Counted from the stretch's first letter, positions 43,437-53,148 are shown. The stretch is 64,000 bases of DNA from Bacteroidales bacterium UBA2287 (GCA_002345675.1 DDWL01000057.1:1-64000); one strand, 5' to 3'. Notes: generated by a model not told the origin, from the letters alone. Made by a program: numbers and translations.

Positions 43437-46019
43437 ATGAAAAAGTTTTTTAAAATTTTAGTGTATACTGTTGGTATAACTATTTCTGTTATAATTCTAC
43501 TGGTTGTAATAGGCATTGCCATTGAGGACAAACTGGTTTCGTACACTGTTGAATATGTTAAAGAATCGTCGCCTTTCCCATTGAAAATTGGCAGCACAAA
43601 GGTTTCGTTACTTAAAAACTTCCCAAATGCCTCGGTAATTCTCAAAAATGTTTCTGTTACATCGCCATTACAAAAAACCAATGAGTATTTAGAACTGCAA
43701 GAACTTCAGGTAAACTTTGGGTTACTTGGCGTATTTTCGAATAAATTCAGAATTAACAACGTTGCGTTAAAAAATGGCAAGGTAAAAATATCGATGACCG
43801 AAAACGGAAGCGAACTAATTAACCCTTTCCTAACAAGCGAAAGCACAACGGGAAAAACCAACTGGCTTGTTAGCGTTGGCTCGCTTACCCTTGAAAATAT
43901 TGAAGTTGATTTTTCGAATTCAATAACAAAATGGAATGTTAAGACGCAAATAAATAAATCTGAAATTAGGGGGTTCATCGAATCGAAAGGGTATTCTTTT
44001 AGTATAAAACTAAGGGCTTTTGTTCATCATTTTGCTCAGGGCGAATTCACCTATTTAACCAACAAACTTGTTGATGTTTCAACAAACATAAAATCTACCA
44101 ACAGCTATTACACTGCTCAAAGCGGACAGCTAAGCATTGATGGTATAACGCTTACCTTTTCGGCAAAAATAGGGCAATTAAATGAACTGCCTGTAAAAAT
44201 TGCTATTAGTGGCAACAATATCGACACCGAGACCTTTCTTCGTCTAATTTCTCAGCAAAACATTCAACTTTCGCAACATATTGGTACCAAAGGAAACATA
44301 TCGTTTAGTGCCAACATTAACGGCATTAAAGGAAGTACAACTCCATTTAACATCAATGTAACGTTTAACACTGAGCGTTTTATATTTTACCTTAACAACG
44401 GAACCAGCCTTTCAATTGAGTCGCTAACGGGTCGCTTTATTAGTAATGTAAGCACGTCAAGTGTCGAAACAACATTTCGAAAAATAAGGTATGGTAATTC
44501 AGCTATATCGGGAAAACTTAGGGCTAAAAACTTTTCATCGCCTATCGTTTTCTTTTCGGGCGAAACAAACATAAACCTTTCCGATATAAATTCGCTAAGT
44601 AGTAGTTTGCCAGAATTGAGCGGATTAATTCAGGGTAAAACAGAATTCCTAATCAAAATTAAGGATCCACTATCGCCGAGCCTTTCCGATCTTACCACAT
44701 TAAAATCTGCAGGAAACTTAAATGTTTCGAATTTTGCCATGGCAATAAGAGGGCGAGATTTAAGCATTTCGGCTCTTTCGGGAAATGTTAGGTTGCACAA
44801 TCAGTCGTTAGAGAACTTTTCGTTTAACGGAAAATTAAACAATTCGACCATAAACGGTGAAATAGTAACGTGCAATGTAGTGCCTTTTATAACTAAAGCT
44901 GAACCATTAAATATAACGGGTTCATTAAATATTGATGAACTTAACACTGAATGGTTAATGACAAGTGAATTAAATAATAACTCGAATATAGTTGAATCGA
45001 AAAACGATATCGAAATTGGAATAATTTCGGGGCCAATAAGTATAAAATTGTTAAAGCATAAAAAATTCTCGTCTCAATTTTTAAGCACAAACGCCACTAT
45101 CTATAGTAGTCGTTATATTTTCGACAACTTAAAGGGCGCAACGTGCAGCGGTAAGTTTAGCGGACGATTAGCCGTTGACGCTCACAACTCGAACAAACAG
45201 GTTGTTGCTGGAGAAATTGATGCGGCTGGTGTTGAAATATCGGCGCTATTTAATTCGTTCGATAGTTTTGGGCAAAGCGTTGTAACCGACAAGAACATTT
45301 CGGGAAAATTAACAGGGACTAGCACTTTTGTGGCACAACTAAACAATTGGACTTTCGACTTGGCAACCCTTCAGCTGAGTTCGAATGTTTCGGTTGCTAA
45401 CGGAAAACTCGAAGGAATTACTCAGCTCGAAGGGCTCTCGAAATTTATTTCCCTCGAAGAGCTACGCAGCATAAACTTTAAAAACCTCGAGAATACGATT
45501 GTAATAGAAAAAGGCGAAGTAACCATTCCGAAAATGGAGATAAAATCGTCGGTTATGGATTTTGTTTGCGCGGGCAATCATAGTGTTAATGGAACATACA
45601 GCTACAGGGTTGCATTAAAGTTAAGTGACATTTTGTTCCGAAAAGCATCAAAAAATAATCCTAAAAATGCAGAGTTTGGAACAATTGAACCCGATGGAAC
45701 TGGTAACACAAAGCTATACCTAAAAATTGAGGATATTGGAAAGGGAATGAATGTTTCGTACGATCGCCAAGCCGCCCGTGAAGGACTGAAAACCACAATA
45801 AAAAGTGAGAAGGAAGTAATTAAAAAGGCTTTTCGTGACGAGTTTGGCTCAATTTTCAGAAAATCGAAGGACTCGGTTGTAGTTAAAAAAAGTACAAAGT
45901 TCGAGATGGAATGGGGCGATAGCACAGCAAAAAAAGACGATACAACTAATAAAACCCTTCAAAAGAAGAACGACGAAAGCAAGAAAACAAAATTCGAGAT
46001 CGACTGGGATGATAATTAA
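43437..46019 (+). CDS. AsmA-like family protein
   Basis: 860 aa. N-terminal membrane anchor (~3-30), then a very long beta-rich periplasmic part with the AsmA-family start (LKIGSTKVSLLKNFPNASVILKNVSV) and late AsmA/TamB-like strands (GKLEGITQLEGLSKF, ~660-760). The last ~90 residues are Lys/Asp-rich. AsmA-like proteins form hydrophobic grooves that move phospholipids between membranes. Single gene; dyad promoter upstream, weak hairpin downstream. Confidence 0.82.
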   Translation: MKKFFKILVYTVGITISVIILLVVIGIAIEDKLVSYTVEYVKESSPFPLKIGSTKVSLLKNFPNASVILKNVSVTSPLQKTNEYLELQELQVNFGLLGVFSNKFRINNVALKNGKVKISMTENGSELINPFLTSESTTGKTNWLVSVGSLTLENIEVDFSNSITKWNVKTQINKSEIRGFIESKGYSFSIKLRAFVHHFAQGEFTYLTNKLVDVSTNIKSTNSYYTAQSGQLSIDGITLTFSAKIGQLNELPVKIAISGNNIDTETFLRLISQQNIQLSQHIGTKGNISFSANINGIKGSTTPFNINVTFNTERFIFYLNNGTSLSIESLTGRFISNVSTSSVETTFRKIRYGNSAISGKLRAKNFSSPIVFFSGETNINLSDINSLSSSLPELSGLIQGKTEFLIKIKDPLSPSLSDLTTLKSAGNLNVSNFAMAIRGRDLSISALSGNVRLHNQSLENFSFNGKLNNSTINGEIVTCNVVPFITKAEPLNITGSLNIDELNTEWLMTSELNNNSNIVESKNDIEIGIISGPISIKLLKHKKFSSQFLSTNATIYSSRYIFDNLKGATCSGKFSGRLAVDAHNSNKQVVAGEIDAAGVEISALFNSFDSFGQSVVTDKNISGKLTGTSTFVAQLNNWTFDLATLQLSSNVSVANGKLEGITQLEGLSKFISLEELRSINFKNLENTIVIEKGEVTIPKMEIKSSVMDFVCAGNHSVNGTYSYRVALKLSDILFRKASKNNPKNAEFGTIEPDGTGNTKLYLKIEDIGKGMNVSYDRQAAREGLKTTIKSEKEVIKKAFRDEFGSIFRKSKDSVVVKKSTKFEMEWGDSTAKKDDTTNKTLQKKNDESKKTKFEIDWDDN

Positions 46020-46027
46020 GTGTCACA

Positions 46028-46050
46028 AATACAATGTTATATTGTATTTT
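46028..46050 (+). terminator. weak AT hairpin after AsmA-like gene
   Basis: AATACAAT (46028-46035), a 5-nt loop, and ATTGTATT (46041-46048) followed by TT. Perfect 8-bp stem but AT-only in strength, so read-through into the histidine kinase is likely. Confidence 0.4.
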
Positions 46051-46100
46051 AAGTTAATTATTAAATTAAGTGTTTTGTAAAACAGTTAAAGCAAAAAAAC

Positions 46101-47264
46101 GTGGAACTATACACAATCAAACAACGCTGGAAACTCGTTCTTTTTATAGCAGCCATTTGTATTGGTTTCCTTTCGCTATTTATTACCAATAGCCTTGTGG
46201 ATGAGCTTTCGCAGGAAGAACGCAAAAAAATTGAGTTGTGGTCGGAGGCTATTCGACAACTTTCGGAAATAAGCAATTTTGAGGATACGCTGCAAAACTA
46301 CAGCATGGTTTTGCAGGTAATCGACAATAACACTACTGTTCCTGTAATTCTTACCGACGAAAACGGAAAAGTTATTGCATTTCGAAATGTAAAAGACTCG
46401 GATATTGATACTGAAGCTGAGTTGCAGCGAACCTTAAACGAAATGATGGCTTCGAAGGAGCCAATTGAAGTAAAACTTTTCGACGAAGTAAGCCATAAAC
46501 TTTACTATAAAGACAGCACAACACTTATTCGTTTAAACTATTACCCGTACATACAGCTATCAATAATAATTCTGTTTATTGGTGTTTCGTACTACACATT
46601 TAGCCAGTCGCGAAAATCGGAGCAAAACAGGGTTTGGGTTGGCATGGCAAAGGAAACTGCCCACCAACTTGGCACTCCTACTTCGTCGCTTTTGGCTTGG
46701 AAAGAAATAATGGCGGGGTATAACCTTCCTCCCGAAATGATTGAGGAGTTTAGCAAGGATGTTTCGCGACTTGAAAAGATTGTAGATCGCTTTTCGAAAA
46801 TTGGAGCAAAACCGCTATTAAAGCCAACAAATGTTATCGAAGTATTGGACCGTACTGTTCAGTACTTGCGCAATCGAACTTCGAAAAAAATTGAATTCAC
46901 TAAGGGCTATAATGAACAAAGCGAAATAGTTGCACCTATTAACGATACGCTATTTGAGTGGGTAGTCGAAAATATTGCTAAAAACGCCGTTGATGCAATT
47001 GAAACCTCCGGAACGGTAACATTTGCTGTAACCGAAAATTCAAATTCGGTTTATATCGACATTTCCGACACGGGAAAAGGAATTTCGCGAAAGCACTTTA
47101 AAACAATTTTTCAACCAGGCTTTACCACAAAGCAACGGGGTTGGGGACTAGGTCTTTCACTGTCGAAACGAATAGTTGAGTCGTACCACCAAGGTAAAAT
47201 ATTTGTAAGCCATTCCGAAATTGATAAAGGAACAACTTTTCGTATACAACTTCGAAAGGCCTAA
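46101..47264 (+). CDS. membrane histidine kinase
   Basis: 387 aa starting at GTG 46101. Two membrane helices (~12-32 and ~150-172) bracket a periplasmic sensor domain. Cytoplasmic kinase: H-box KETAHQLGTPTSSLLAW with the phospho-His, N-box ENIAKNAVDAIE, G1 DISDTGKGIS and G2 GWGLGLSLSKRIVE. It should autophosphorylate and pass phosphate to a response regulator, none of which is encoded nearby. The gene ends in a perfect hairpin. Confidence 0.88.
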   Translation: MELYTIKQRWKLVLFIAAICIGFLSLFITNSLVDELSQEERKKIELWSEAIRQLSEISNFEDTLQNYSMVLQVIDNNTTVPVILTDENGKVIAFRNVKDSDIDTEAELQRTLNEMMASKEPIEVKLFDEVSHKLYYKDSTTLIRLNYYPYIQLSIIILFIGVSYYTFSQSRKSEQNRVWVGMAKETAHQLGTPTSSLLAWKEIMAGYNLPPEMIEEFSKDVSRLEKIVDRFSKIGAKPLLKPTNVIEVLDRTVQYLRNRTSKKIEFTKGYNEQSEIVAPINDTLFEWVVENIAKNAVDAIETSGTVTFAVTENSNSVYIDISDTGKGISRKHFKTIFQPGFTTKQRGWGLGLSLSKRIVESYHQGKIFVSHSEIDKGTTFRIQLRKA

Positions 47265-47279
47265 AAAAGGCCTTTCGAA
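47251..47279. terminator. bidirectional terminator overlapping a stop codon
   Basis: TTCGAAAGGCC (47251-47261), loop TAAAAAA, GGCCTTTCGAA (47269-47279): an 11-bp perfect stem. The kinase stop codon TAA (47262-47264) is in the loop. It serves the converging kinase and M14 peptidase genes. Confidence 0.7.
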
Positions 47280-47286
47280 ATAATGG

Positions 47287-50208
47287 TTAGTAAATCATTA
47301 CTTTTTTAACAGAAGGCTCCTTGCCTAGTAGTTGAATAAAGTAAACTCCAGAGGGCAAGCGATTTCCCAAACTAATTTCTATCGACAAATCGTTAGGTGC
47401 TAATTGTTTGGTTAAATGGACTCTTCCATAAGCATCAATTAGTCTAAGGGAATTAAATATATTACCTCCTGTAAGTTCAACAAATACTATTTGCTGAATT
47501 GCCGAATAGGAAATGCGTGGATTACTTGCCACAGGTTCTTCAACTTCGAGTGGTGTTCTAACGTCTATTTTAAGGCTATACGGTAGACTTTCGTTTTCCC
47601 CATCGCTTACTCGTATTGGAACTGAAAGCAATCCAACAAAATTTGCCACGGGCAAAATGGTTAACTCATTAAAGGTAAAATTGCTAAACTCAAAAACCGT
47701 TAGACTAAAGTCGTTGGGGAAACTGCTATCGTCGTCATCAACACTTATGTCGCTCAGCGAAATAGCTATTGGTGTGTTTTTATAAGTATATAATTCGTTT
47801 TGACCAGTAATAATTGGTACAGTTGCCGTTTCAACACATTCAACAGTTAGTGTTTGTGAAATGTAGCCCAAGTTTCCGGTAAGCGTAAATGTTACCTCGT
47901 TGCTGCCAACCCATTCGTTGTCGTTCGACTGAAACGCTAAGTCCCAATCGCTACTTTCGATGTTTATGTTGTCGTTCCCTTCCCACGAAATGGTAACATT
48001 GCTCGTAGGGTCGGCAGTTACAAACTGCGAAAAATCGACCTGAATTGAATTGCCCTTTTTATACTGAATTATTTCGGGAAGCTTCATTTTATATACCGAA
48101 GCGTTATACGAACGATTTACTATAAAATCGTCGAAGTAAAAGCCATCCTTTTCAATATAACTATCGGCAACTAGTTTAAACCTAAGTTTTACCGATTGCC
48201 CAAGAAACTGGTCAAGGCTAACAGTTTCCTTAACCCACTGGTTCTGCTGTCCGTGGTACAATGGCTGGTCTTCGTCTTGGTTCGAACCACCAATTGATGT
48301 GTGATTTCCTACAAGCGGAATCCAAGTTGTGCCCCCATCGGTTGAAGCTACCAGCTGAGCATAATCCCAGTTAGTTTCAATGTCCCAGCGAGCCATAAAC
48401 TCTACCGAAGCCAAAGTAGCTTCGGAAAGGTCGATGGTTTGGTTTAGGGTTATGTGAGTGTTCGCATTGCTAAGGTAATTACCCGTTGGACTGTCGGTAA
48501 TTGAAGAACTTGGCGAAACGTACTGAGCCGTTGTTGTTCCCCAGCTGCTCGAAGTCCAATTTGTTAGACTGTTGCACTCATCGGTAATAATTGGCTCCGA
48601 AAAGCCAAACACTTTAGTAACGGTATCGGTAAATGCAAACAGGCCGTTACTTGTTGAAAGTACAAATTTTATTTCGTCGCCTCCGGCAATACCATTTTTG
48701 AGGCTCACACTAAAATTACCGCTTCGTTTTTCGAGAAGGGTCATCTCGTTAAAGGACACAGGGTCGCCTACTTGTTCAATATTATTCGATATAGGTACTA
48801 GCGAAACGGTAAAATTTGCTGGGGTATCGATTCCGAGACAAGTAGTTTCAAATGGAACTATAAATTGAAATGAGCCAACAAGCTGGGGTGCTTTTTCAAC
48901 AGTTTTAGCGTACATAACCGCAAACCGAGCAATATATAGGTTCATATTGGTATGCCCAGCACAAATTTCCTCAATTTTATTGGCTGCAGGCCAAAAGCCA
49001 TCGGCAGGATTTCCCGCTTCGGGAGTAAAGGCTAATACTTTGTTTTTGGTTGTTTGCTCTCCGTAAAACCAATCGTCGCTTCCGCCGTTAGCAGTATAGT
49101 TAAGTGTTTGGTAACATGTTCCGTATGCATAACCATTTGTTTCGGTCATTAAGCTAGCATAGGTCCCTAAGAGTTCGGCATCGGGAGTTGTTTCGTTTGC
49201 ATAACCCCAGGGATAAATAAGAATATTGCTATAAGTGTGGTTGTTAAGGGCAAGGTCGAAATTTTTTGTCTCAACAAAATGCTTTACAAGTTGCGTTTCG
49301 GGTTCACTAAACGCAGCAGTTCCCCTATAGGTTTCGGTGCTTCCATTGGGCGAAGAGCCTGTGTCGTCGTAACCCCAGTTATACCCAAAGTTGCGATTAA
49401 GGTCAACGCCTATTGATGTGCTGCCAGAATTAATGCGCCGGTTTTTTCGCCAATAACCACCTCCATTAGGGTTAGTTGTCTCATTATGAACATAACCATC
49501 GGGGTTAACGCAGGGTATAAAGTATATTTCGAGGTTATCGACCAAGTACTTAATTTCAGCATTGGTTTCGTAGTTCTCGAGCAGGTACCACATTTGGTAA
49601 AGCATTTGCTGCATGCCAGCAGGTTCGCGAGCGTGTGTAAGGGCGGTATAAAGCACTCGTCGTTTATCCTGATTAATATCGGGGCTGTTCGATATGCGAA
49701 CCCAGTACACAGGTCTATTTTCAATAGTTAAGCCGCCGTCAATAGGCAACTTTGCCGATATTAAGCCAGGAAAAAGGGTACGCATTTCGTCGAGTTCGTT
49801 AAGCAACTCGCTGTATGTATGATAACCACCCATTGAGCCCAACTTAAAGTTTACTGGAGTTGTACTGTTTTTAATTGCACGGCGTTGGCCTTTTATATTG
49901 CTGTTAAGTTCAGCTATGTTTAACCCCTTGTTTCGCGAAACATAAAACTCTGTCATGTCGGGCACAAGAACATCGAAGCTAAACCCAGCCTCTTTTATAA
50001 TGCTCTGCTCCTGTTCGGAGAACTCGCCAATAATAAATTGCCCAGGCTTACTTTCAATGTTTTCGAGATTAACGCCTACTTTTGCGAGGGTTACAATATC
50101 GTTTTGAGCCGAAGTATATACCTTTAGTTTTAAGTGCTTTTCTGGCTGTGCAAGGCTAACGGCTGAAAACAATGCTATTAAAGCAAAAATAATGAGTGTT
50201 TTTTTCAC
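47287..50208 (-). CDS. secreted M14 zinc carboxypeptidase with T9SS tail
   Basis: 973 aa. Signal peptide (to SLAQ, ~21). M14 domain ~125-430: zinc ligands His192 and Glu195 in THAREPAG, His324 in NNHTYSN, substrate residues in VDLNRNFG, and catalytic Glu397 in FTPEAGN. Two or three Ig-like/CARDB-like beta modules follow (~440-890). The last ~75 residues (LRLIDAYGRVHLTKQL, LPSGVYFIQLLG, KKVMIY) fit a type IX secretion sorting domain, so the enzyme is exported and cleaved or anchored at the surface. It would trim C-terminal residues from extracellular peptides. Confidence 0.87.
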   Translation of the reverse strand: MKKTLIIFALIALFSAVSLAQPEKHLKLKVYTSAQNDIVTLAKVGVNLENIESKPGQFIIGEFSEQEQSIIKEAGFSFDVLVPDMTEFYVSRNKGLNIAELNSNIKGQRRAIKNSTTPVNFKLGSMGGYHTYSELLNELDEMRTLFPGLISAKLPIDGGLTIENRPVYWVRISNSPDINQDKRRVLYTALTHAREPAGMQQMLYQMWYLLENYETNAEIKYLVDNLEIYFIPCVNPDGYVHNETTNPNGGGYWRKNRRINSGSTSIGVDLNRNFGYNWGYDDTGSSPNGSTETYRGTAAFSEPETQLVKHFVETKNFDLALNNHTYSNILIYPWGYANETTPDAELLGTYASLMTETNGYAYGTCYQTLNYTANGGSDDWFYGEQTTKNKVLAFTPEAGNPADGFWPAANKIEEICAGHTNMNLYIARFAVMYAKTVEKAPQLVGSFQFIVPFETTCLGIDTPANFTVSLVPISNNIEQVGDPVSFNEMTLLEKRSGNFSVSLKNGIAGGDEIKFVLSTSNGLFAFTDTVTKVFGFSEPIITDECNSLTNWTSSSWGTTTAQYVSPSSSITDSPTGNYLSNANTHITLNQTIDLSEATLASVEFMARWDIETNWDYAQLVASTDGGTTWIPLVGNHTSIGGSNQDEDQPLYHGQQNQWVKETVSLDQFLGQSVKLRFKLVADSYIEKDGFYFDDFIVNRSYNASVYKMKLPEIIQYKKGNSIQVDFSQFVTADPTSNVTISWEGNDNINIESSDWDLAFQSNDNEWVGSNEVTFTLTGNLGYISQTLTVECVETATVPIITGQNELYTYKNTPIAISLSDISVDDDDSSFPNDFSLTVFEFSNFTFNELTILPVANFVGLLSVPIRVSDGENESLPYSLKIDVRTPLEVEEPVASNPRISYSAIQQIVFVELTGGNIFNSLRLIDAYGRVHLTKQLAPNDLSIEISLGNRLPSGVYFIQLLGKEPSVKKVMIY

Positions 50209-50271
50209 GATACTTTAATTTAGTTTGTATATATTTGAACTAGAAATGACGAATTGCGTTTATTTAGTCGT

Positions 50272-50279
50272 CAAATTTA
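50272..50279 (-). promoter_or_regulatory. possible -7 box TAAATTTG for M14 gene
   Basis: Minus-strand TAnnTTTG match about 64 nt before the start at 50208. No good -33 spacing found. Confidence 0.3.
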
Positions 50280-50356
50280 TACTAAAAAACAATATTTTAA
50301 ATGCCGACAAGTTCTTTTATATTAACATTACTTAGCTTTTAAGTTTTGGCATTTAT

Positions 50357-50386
50357 TTTGTTCAAAAAAACAATTATTTACTTTTG
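50357..50386 (+). promoter_or_regulatory. promoter TTTG-N18-TACTTTTG
   Basis: -33 TTTG at 50357-50360 and -7 TACTTTTG at 50379-50386: both elements and the spacing fit the Bacteroidota consensus. Leader of about 50 nt to the ATG at 50443. The clearest promoter in the window. Confidence 0.7.
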
Positions 50387-50442
50387 TTCAAAATTTCACT
50401 TTTTTTAAAAACCAACCAACTATTAACTTAAAAACAAACACT

Positions 50443-51264
50443 ATGAGAAAATTAGGAACAATTGGTGCACTAGTAATGGCTGCTGCCATTTTATTCACCA
50501 GCTGCGAGAAAATTGAAACATCGGAGTTAACTCTCGATTTAACTCAAACGGCTACTGTAAAGGTTTATCTTTTTGCTGAGCTTAATCAAACTACAAATGG
50601 TTTAGAAAGCGTTCCAAACGGAACAAATGTTATTGTTTCAATTCCTAACAACGCTTTTAACTCATCAGCTTCTGGATTATGGACAACCAATGCAGTGGTT
50701 GCTAACGGCGCAATTGAGGTTACTGTACCCGCCACCAACATTGGTGTTTCTGTAACTTTTACTCCAGCTGAATTTCTTTATGCTCAGGTTCAAGGTTTTG
50801 GTGCCAACGCCGCTACAATTCAAAAATTGTATAAAGCTAATTTGGGTCCATATATTTTAGGTGCTGTAAAACCAGGTGAAATTCGTTCGTACAATATTAC
50901 TTACAACCTTACTGAGACTCCAATTAATTATACCGAAACTGTTTCTCGTAAGTTTGAGCTAAGGGCTGATATTGATGCAACTACAACAACTGGGGGATTG
51001 CAGGAAACTGTTCCTCAAAACACTGTAGTAACCTTTTATAATACTACATTTATGACCACAGCAACCGTAGGTGCTGGTGGCATTGTTACCGTAAATCTTC
51101 CCTGGGGTCAACCTGTTTCTGCTAGGTTTCAGGCAATTAAAACCCTTACACTTTTACCTAATGTTACAACAAAAAATTATCGTTACACCGCTACATTCAA
51201 TTCTTATACTGAATCGTCTCCAGTTGCTCAGTATAAACTCTTTACTGACGAACCCTGGGAGTAA
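50443..51264 (+). CDS. hypothetical lipoprotein
   Basis: 273 aa. Lipoprotein signal with AILFTSC (Cys ~21). Two similar beta-rich halves: TATVKVYLFAEL...VPNGTNVIVSIPNNAF (~36-75) and VSRKFELRADID...VPQNTVVTFYNTTF (~168-205), each followed by a GAIEVTVP or GGIVTVNLP strand, so an internal duplication of an Ig-like unit. No named family. Codons look well used and the promoter is strong, so it may be abundant. 37 nt before the barrel gene, sharing its transcript. Confidence 0.7.
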   Translation: MRKLGTIGALVMAAAILFTSCEKIETSELTLDLTQTATVKVYLFAELNQTTNGLESVPNGTNVIVSIPNNAFNSSASGLWTTNAVVANGAIEVTVPATNIGVSVTFTPAEFLYAQVQGFGANAATIQKLYKANLGPYILGAVKPGEIRSYNITYNLTETPINYTETVSRKFELRADIDATTTTGGLQETVPQNTVVTFYNTTFMTTATVGAGGIVTVNLPWGQPVSARFQAIKTLTLLPNVTTKNYRYTATFNSYTESSPVAQYKLFTDEPWE

Positions 51265-51301
51265 CAGTTTTAATATATCCTAATTTTTTTAACTTAAAAA
51301 A

Positions 51302-52153
51302 ATGAGAATGAAAAGAATACTAATAACCCTTACAGCCTGTATGCTTGGTTTTGCTGCTTTTGCACAGGAAGGTTCCGAAAGCCCCGAACCTAAGGCAAGC
51401 AACAACGGGAAACAGTACTTACCCCAAGCTGGCGATTTTGGCGTAGGAATTGACGGCTCCCCTATTTTCTACTACATTGGCAACATGTTTAACGGAACAA
51501 CCAACAATTCGCTGAACCTTAACGACAACACCCTATACTTTCGTTACTTTTTAGCCGATAACGCTGCCGTTCGTGCAAGAGTTCGCATTAACTCGGGCTC
51601 AACCTTCGACAAATTTCTTGTTAGAGACGATGCTGCGTTTATGGTTGACCCCTTAAGCAATAAGCAACTTCAGGATTTTCGCACTTTTACTTCCCAAGAT
51701 TACCAACTATCGCTTGGTTACCAAATGTTTAAAGGAACCAATAGGCTTCGTGGTTTTTATGGTGCCGATTTAGGTCTTGGATACTCACGAAATTCAACAA
51801 CATATGAGTATGCAAACCAAATGACCCAGGCCAATACAGCGCCTACAACTGCAATATTTGGTAACGCAGCCTCAAGAACTCTTATTGAAAAAGGTTCCCC
51901 ATTAATTAATGTTGGTCTTGGTGTATTTACAGGTGGCGAGTACTACATTATGCCAAAATTTTGTATTGGCGCCGAAATGGGATTCACCTATTACTACCAG
52001 TACGTAGGACAGGCATACAGAACTCAAGAAACAATGGTGCTTACCCAGCATGTTGAAACGGAAACAGTCCTAAACTCAGGTGGAAATTCTTGGAACGCAT
52101 GGACCACAATGCCTTACATGTATGGCAGCCTATACTTTATGTTCCACTTTTAG
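51302..52153 (+). CDS. outer-membrane beta-barrel protein
   Basis: 283 aa with a signal peptide (to AAFAQ, ~21). After a short polar linker the sequence alternates strands and turns (GDFGVGIDGSPIFYYIGN, TLYFRYFLADNAAVRARVRI, YQLSLGYQMFKGTNRLRGFYGADLGLGYS, PLINVGLGVFTGGEYYI) and ends SLYFMFHF with a C-terminal Phe, a barrel signature. Probably 10-12 strands. It likely pairs with the lipoprotein encoded just upstream. Followed by a strong terminator. Confidence 0.78.
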   Translation: MRMKRILITLTACMLGFAAFAQEGSESPEPKASNNGKQYLPQAGDFGVGIDGSPIFYYIGNMFNGTTNNSLNLNDNTLYFRYFLADNAAVRARVRINSGSTFDKFLVRDDAAFMVDPLSNKQLQDFRTFTSQDYQLSLGYQMFKGTNRLRGFYGADLGLGYSRNSTTYEYANQMTQANTAPTTAIFGNAASRTLIEKGSPLINVGLGVFTGGEYYIMPKFCIGAEMGFTYYYQYVGQAYRTQETMVLTQHVETETVLNSGGNSWNAWTTMPYMYGSLYFMFHF

Positions 52154-52175
52154 TGTGAACAAATAGTACCAATAT

Positions 52176-52207
52176 AAAGCGGGGTGAGAATTTCACCCCG
52201 CTTTTTT
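52176..52207 (+). terminator. strong intrinsic terminator
   Basis: AAGCGGGGTGA (52177-52187), a 5-nt loop, TCACCCCGCTT (52193-52203), then a T-run: an 11-bp perfect GC-rich stem ending the lipoprotein/barrel transcript. Confidence 0.85.
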
Positions 52208-53121
52208 GCGTTATAGCATTACAAATACTTCATCTCGATATAAGGAATACTTAAAGACCGAGAATAATTCGTTTCAATTTTAATGGGGTTGTCTCATAAG
52301 TTATAAATGCCTAACCACAAACCTGCCCGACTGCGTCATTCAGGCGGGGAGTCCTAAGGTTTTACGTAAAGTTCACAAAGATTTGTATATGTGCGTGTTG
52401 TCGTTGTTTCCGATTCTCGATAACTATCCACAGCCGTCAGGTTAAGCGGGTTTTCCCAACTGTTACCGAAACTCCAGATTTCATTTTATTCCTTTCTCCT
52501 TGATGAGAAAGGAACAAAGAATCAAGGCAAAACGAAGCTGCCACCCGCCCTGCCAAATCGTAAGCCCCATGGCAACGTAAGCGATATGGAACGCAGCAAG
52601 GGGAGACCCTTCCTATATGTCCAAGGTTTTACAAAGTTCTATCATCCTAACCGCTATAAACCAATGCGTTCCATCTCGAACGCAAGCGCCCTTGCACATG
52701 GGGCTAACGATTCAGCATTCCCCCTCATGCTGCCGCTCTCCCGATAGTTATCGGGATTGCCATCCCACCGCACGTCTCTCATGGCAAACATCTTGGAATT
52801 TCTAGTCCATTTCGCTTTGATGTTTTTGGTGCCACATGCTTTTTCTATGCATTAGCTAATGGACGTTTTCCGCAGCCTTCTATCATTAGCCTGACGGCTA
52901 TGGATAGTGATCGGGAACTTAAAACGCTAATTATCTGATATGTTTTTCATTTAATTTTTTTTGTTCTCAGGATAAATTAGCGGCTTTGCGGCATTGCGTG
53001 AGATTTTTTATTGCTGGTGAATAGTTACAACAAATTGGTATATAACCGCTAATATTTGATTTTAATCCCATATTTTGAATGTATTGCCAAATTTGTGTTC
53101 GCCTTATTAATCATTTTTCAT
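52208..53121. other. large noncoding block with structured element
   Basis: About 900 bp with no supportable gene and a patchily higher GC content than the surrounding coding DNA. It holds the nested inverted-repeat element at 52556-52712 and a hairpin CCTTTCTC/GAGAAAGG (52491-52512) whose loop strand CCTTGAT can instead pair with ATCAAGG (52521-52527). It also has a palindrome TCCCGAT/ATCGGGA (52739-52756) and the motif CTCGATAACTATC (52416) shared with position 188. It reads as accumulated interspersed repeats, not a decayed gene. Confidence 0.6.
52556..52712. repeat. 157-bp nested inverted-repeat element, possible structured RNA or MITE-like
   Basis: Outer arms AATCGTAAGCCCCATG (52556-52571) and CATGGGGCTAACGATT (52697-52712) pair over 16 positions with one mismatch. 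Nested inside, GATATGGAACGCA (52583-52595) pairs with 52665-52677 (12 of 13). Two small hairpins fit between: AAGGG-GAGA-CCCTT (52598-52611, a GNRA-type loop) and GCAAG-CGCC-CTTGC (52682-52695). The pairing is branched rather than one long palindrome, which suits an RNA fold or a folded mobile element. No known family is recognised. Confidence 0.55.
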
Positions 53122-53129
53122 ACTTTTGA
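53122..53129 (+). promoter_or_regulatory. -7 box TACTTTTG for RND exporter gene
   Basis: TAnnTTTG match 20 nt before the ATG at 53149; leader about 13 nt. No well-spaced -33. Confidence 0.5.
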
Positions 53130-53148
53130 GCGAAATTAAATACTCGCT

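Noticed and set aside
52617..52805. 62-codon frame in the noncoding block
   Set aside because: It crosses the arms of the inverted-repeat element and has a Cys/Ser/His-rich, non-protein-like composition.
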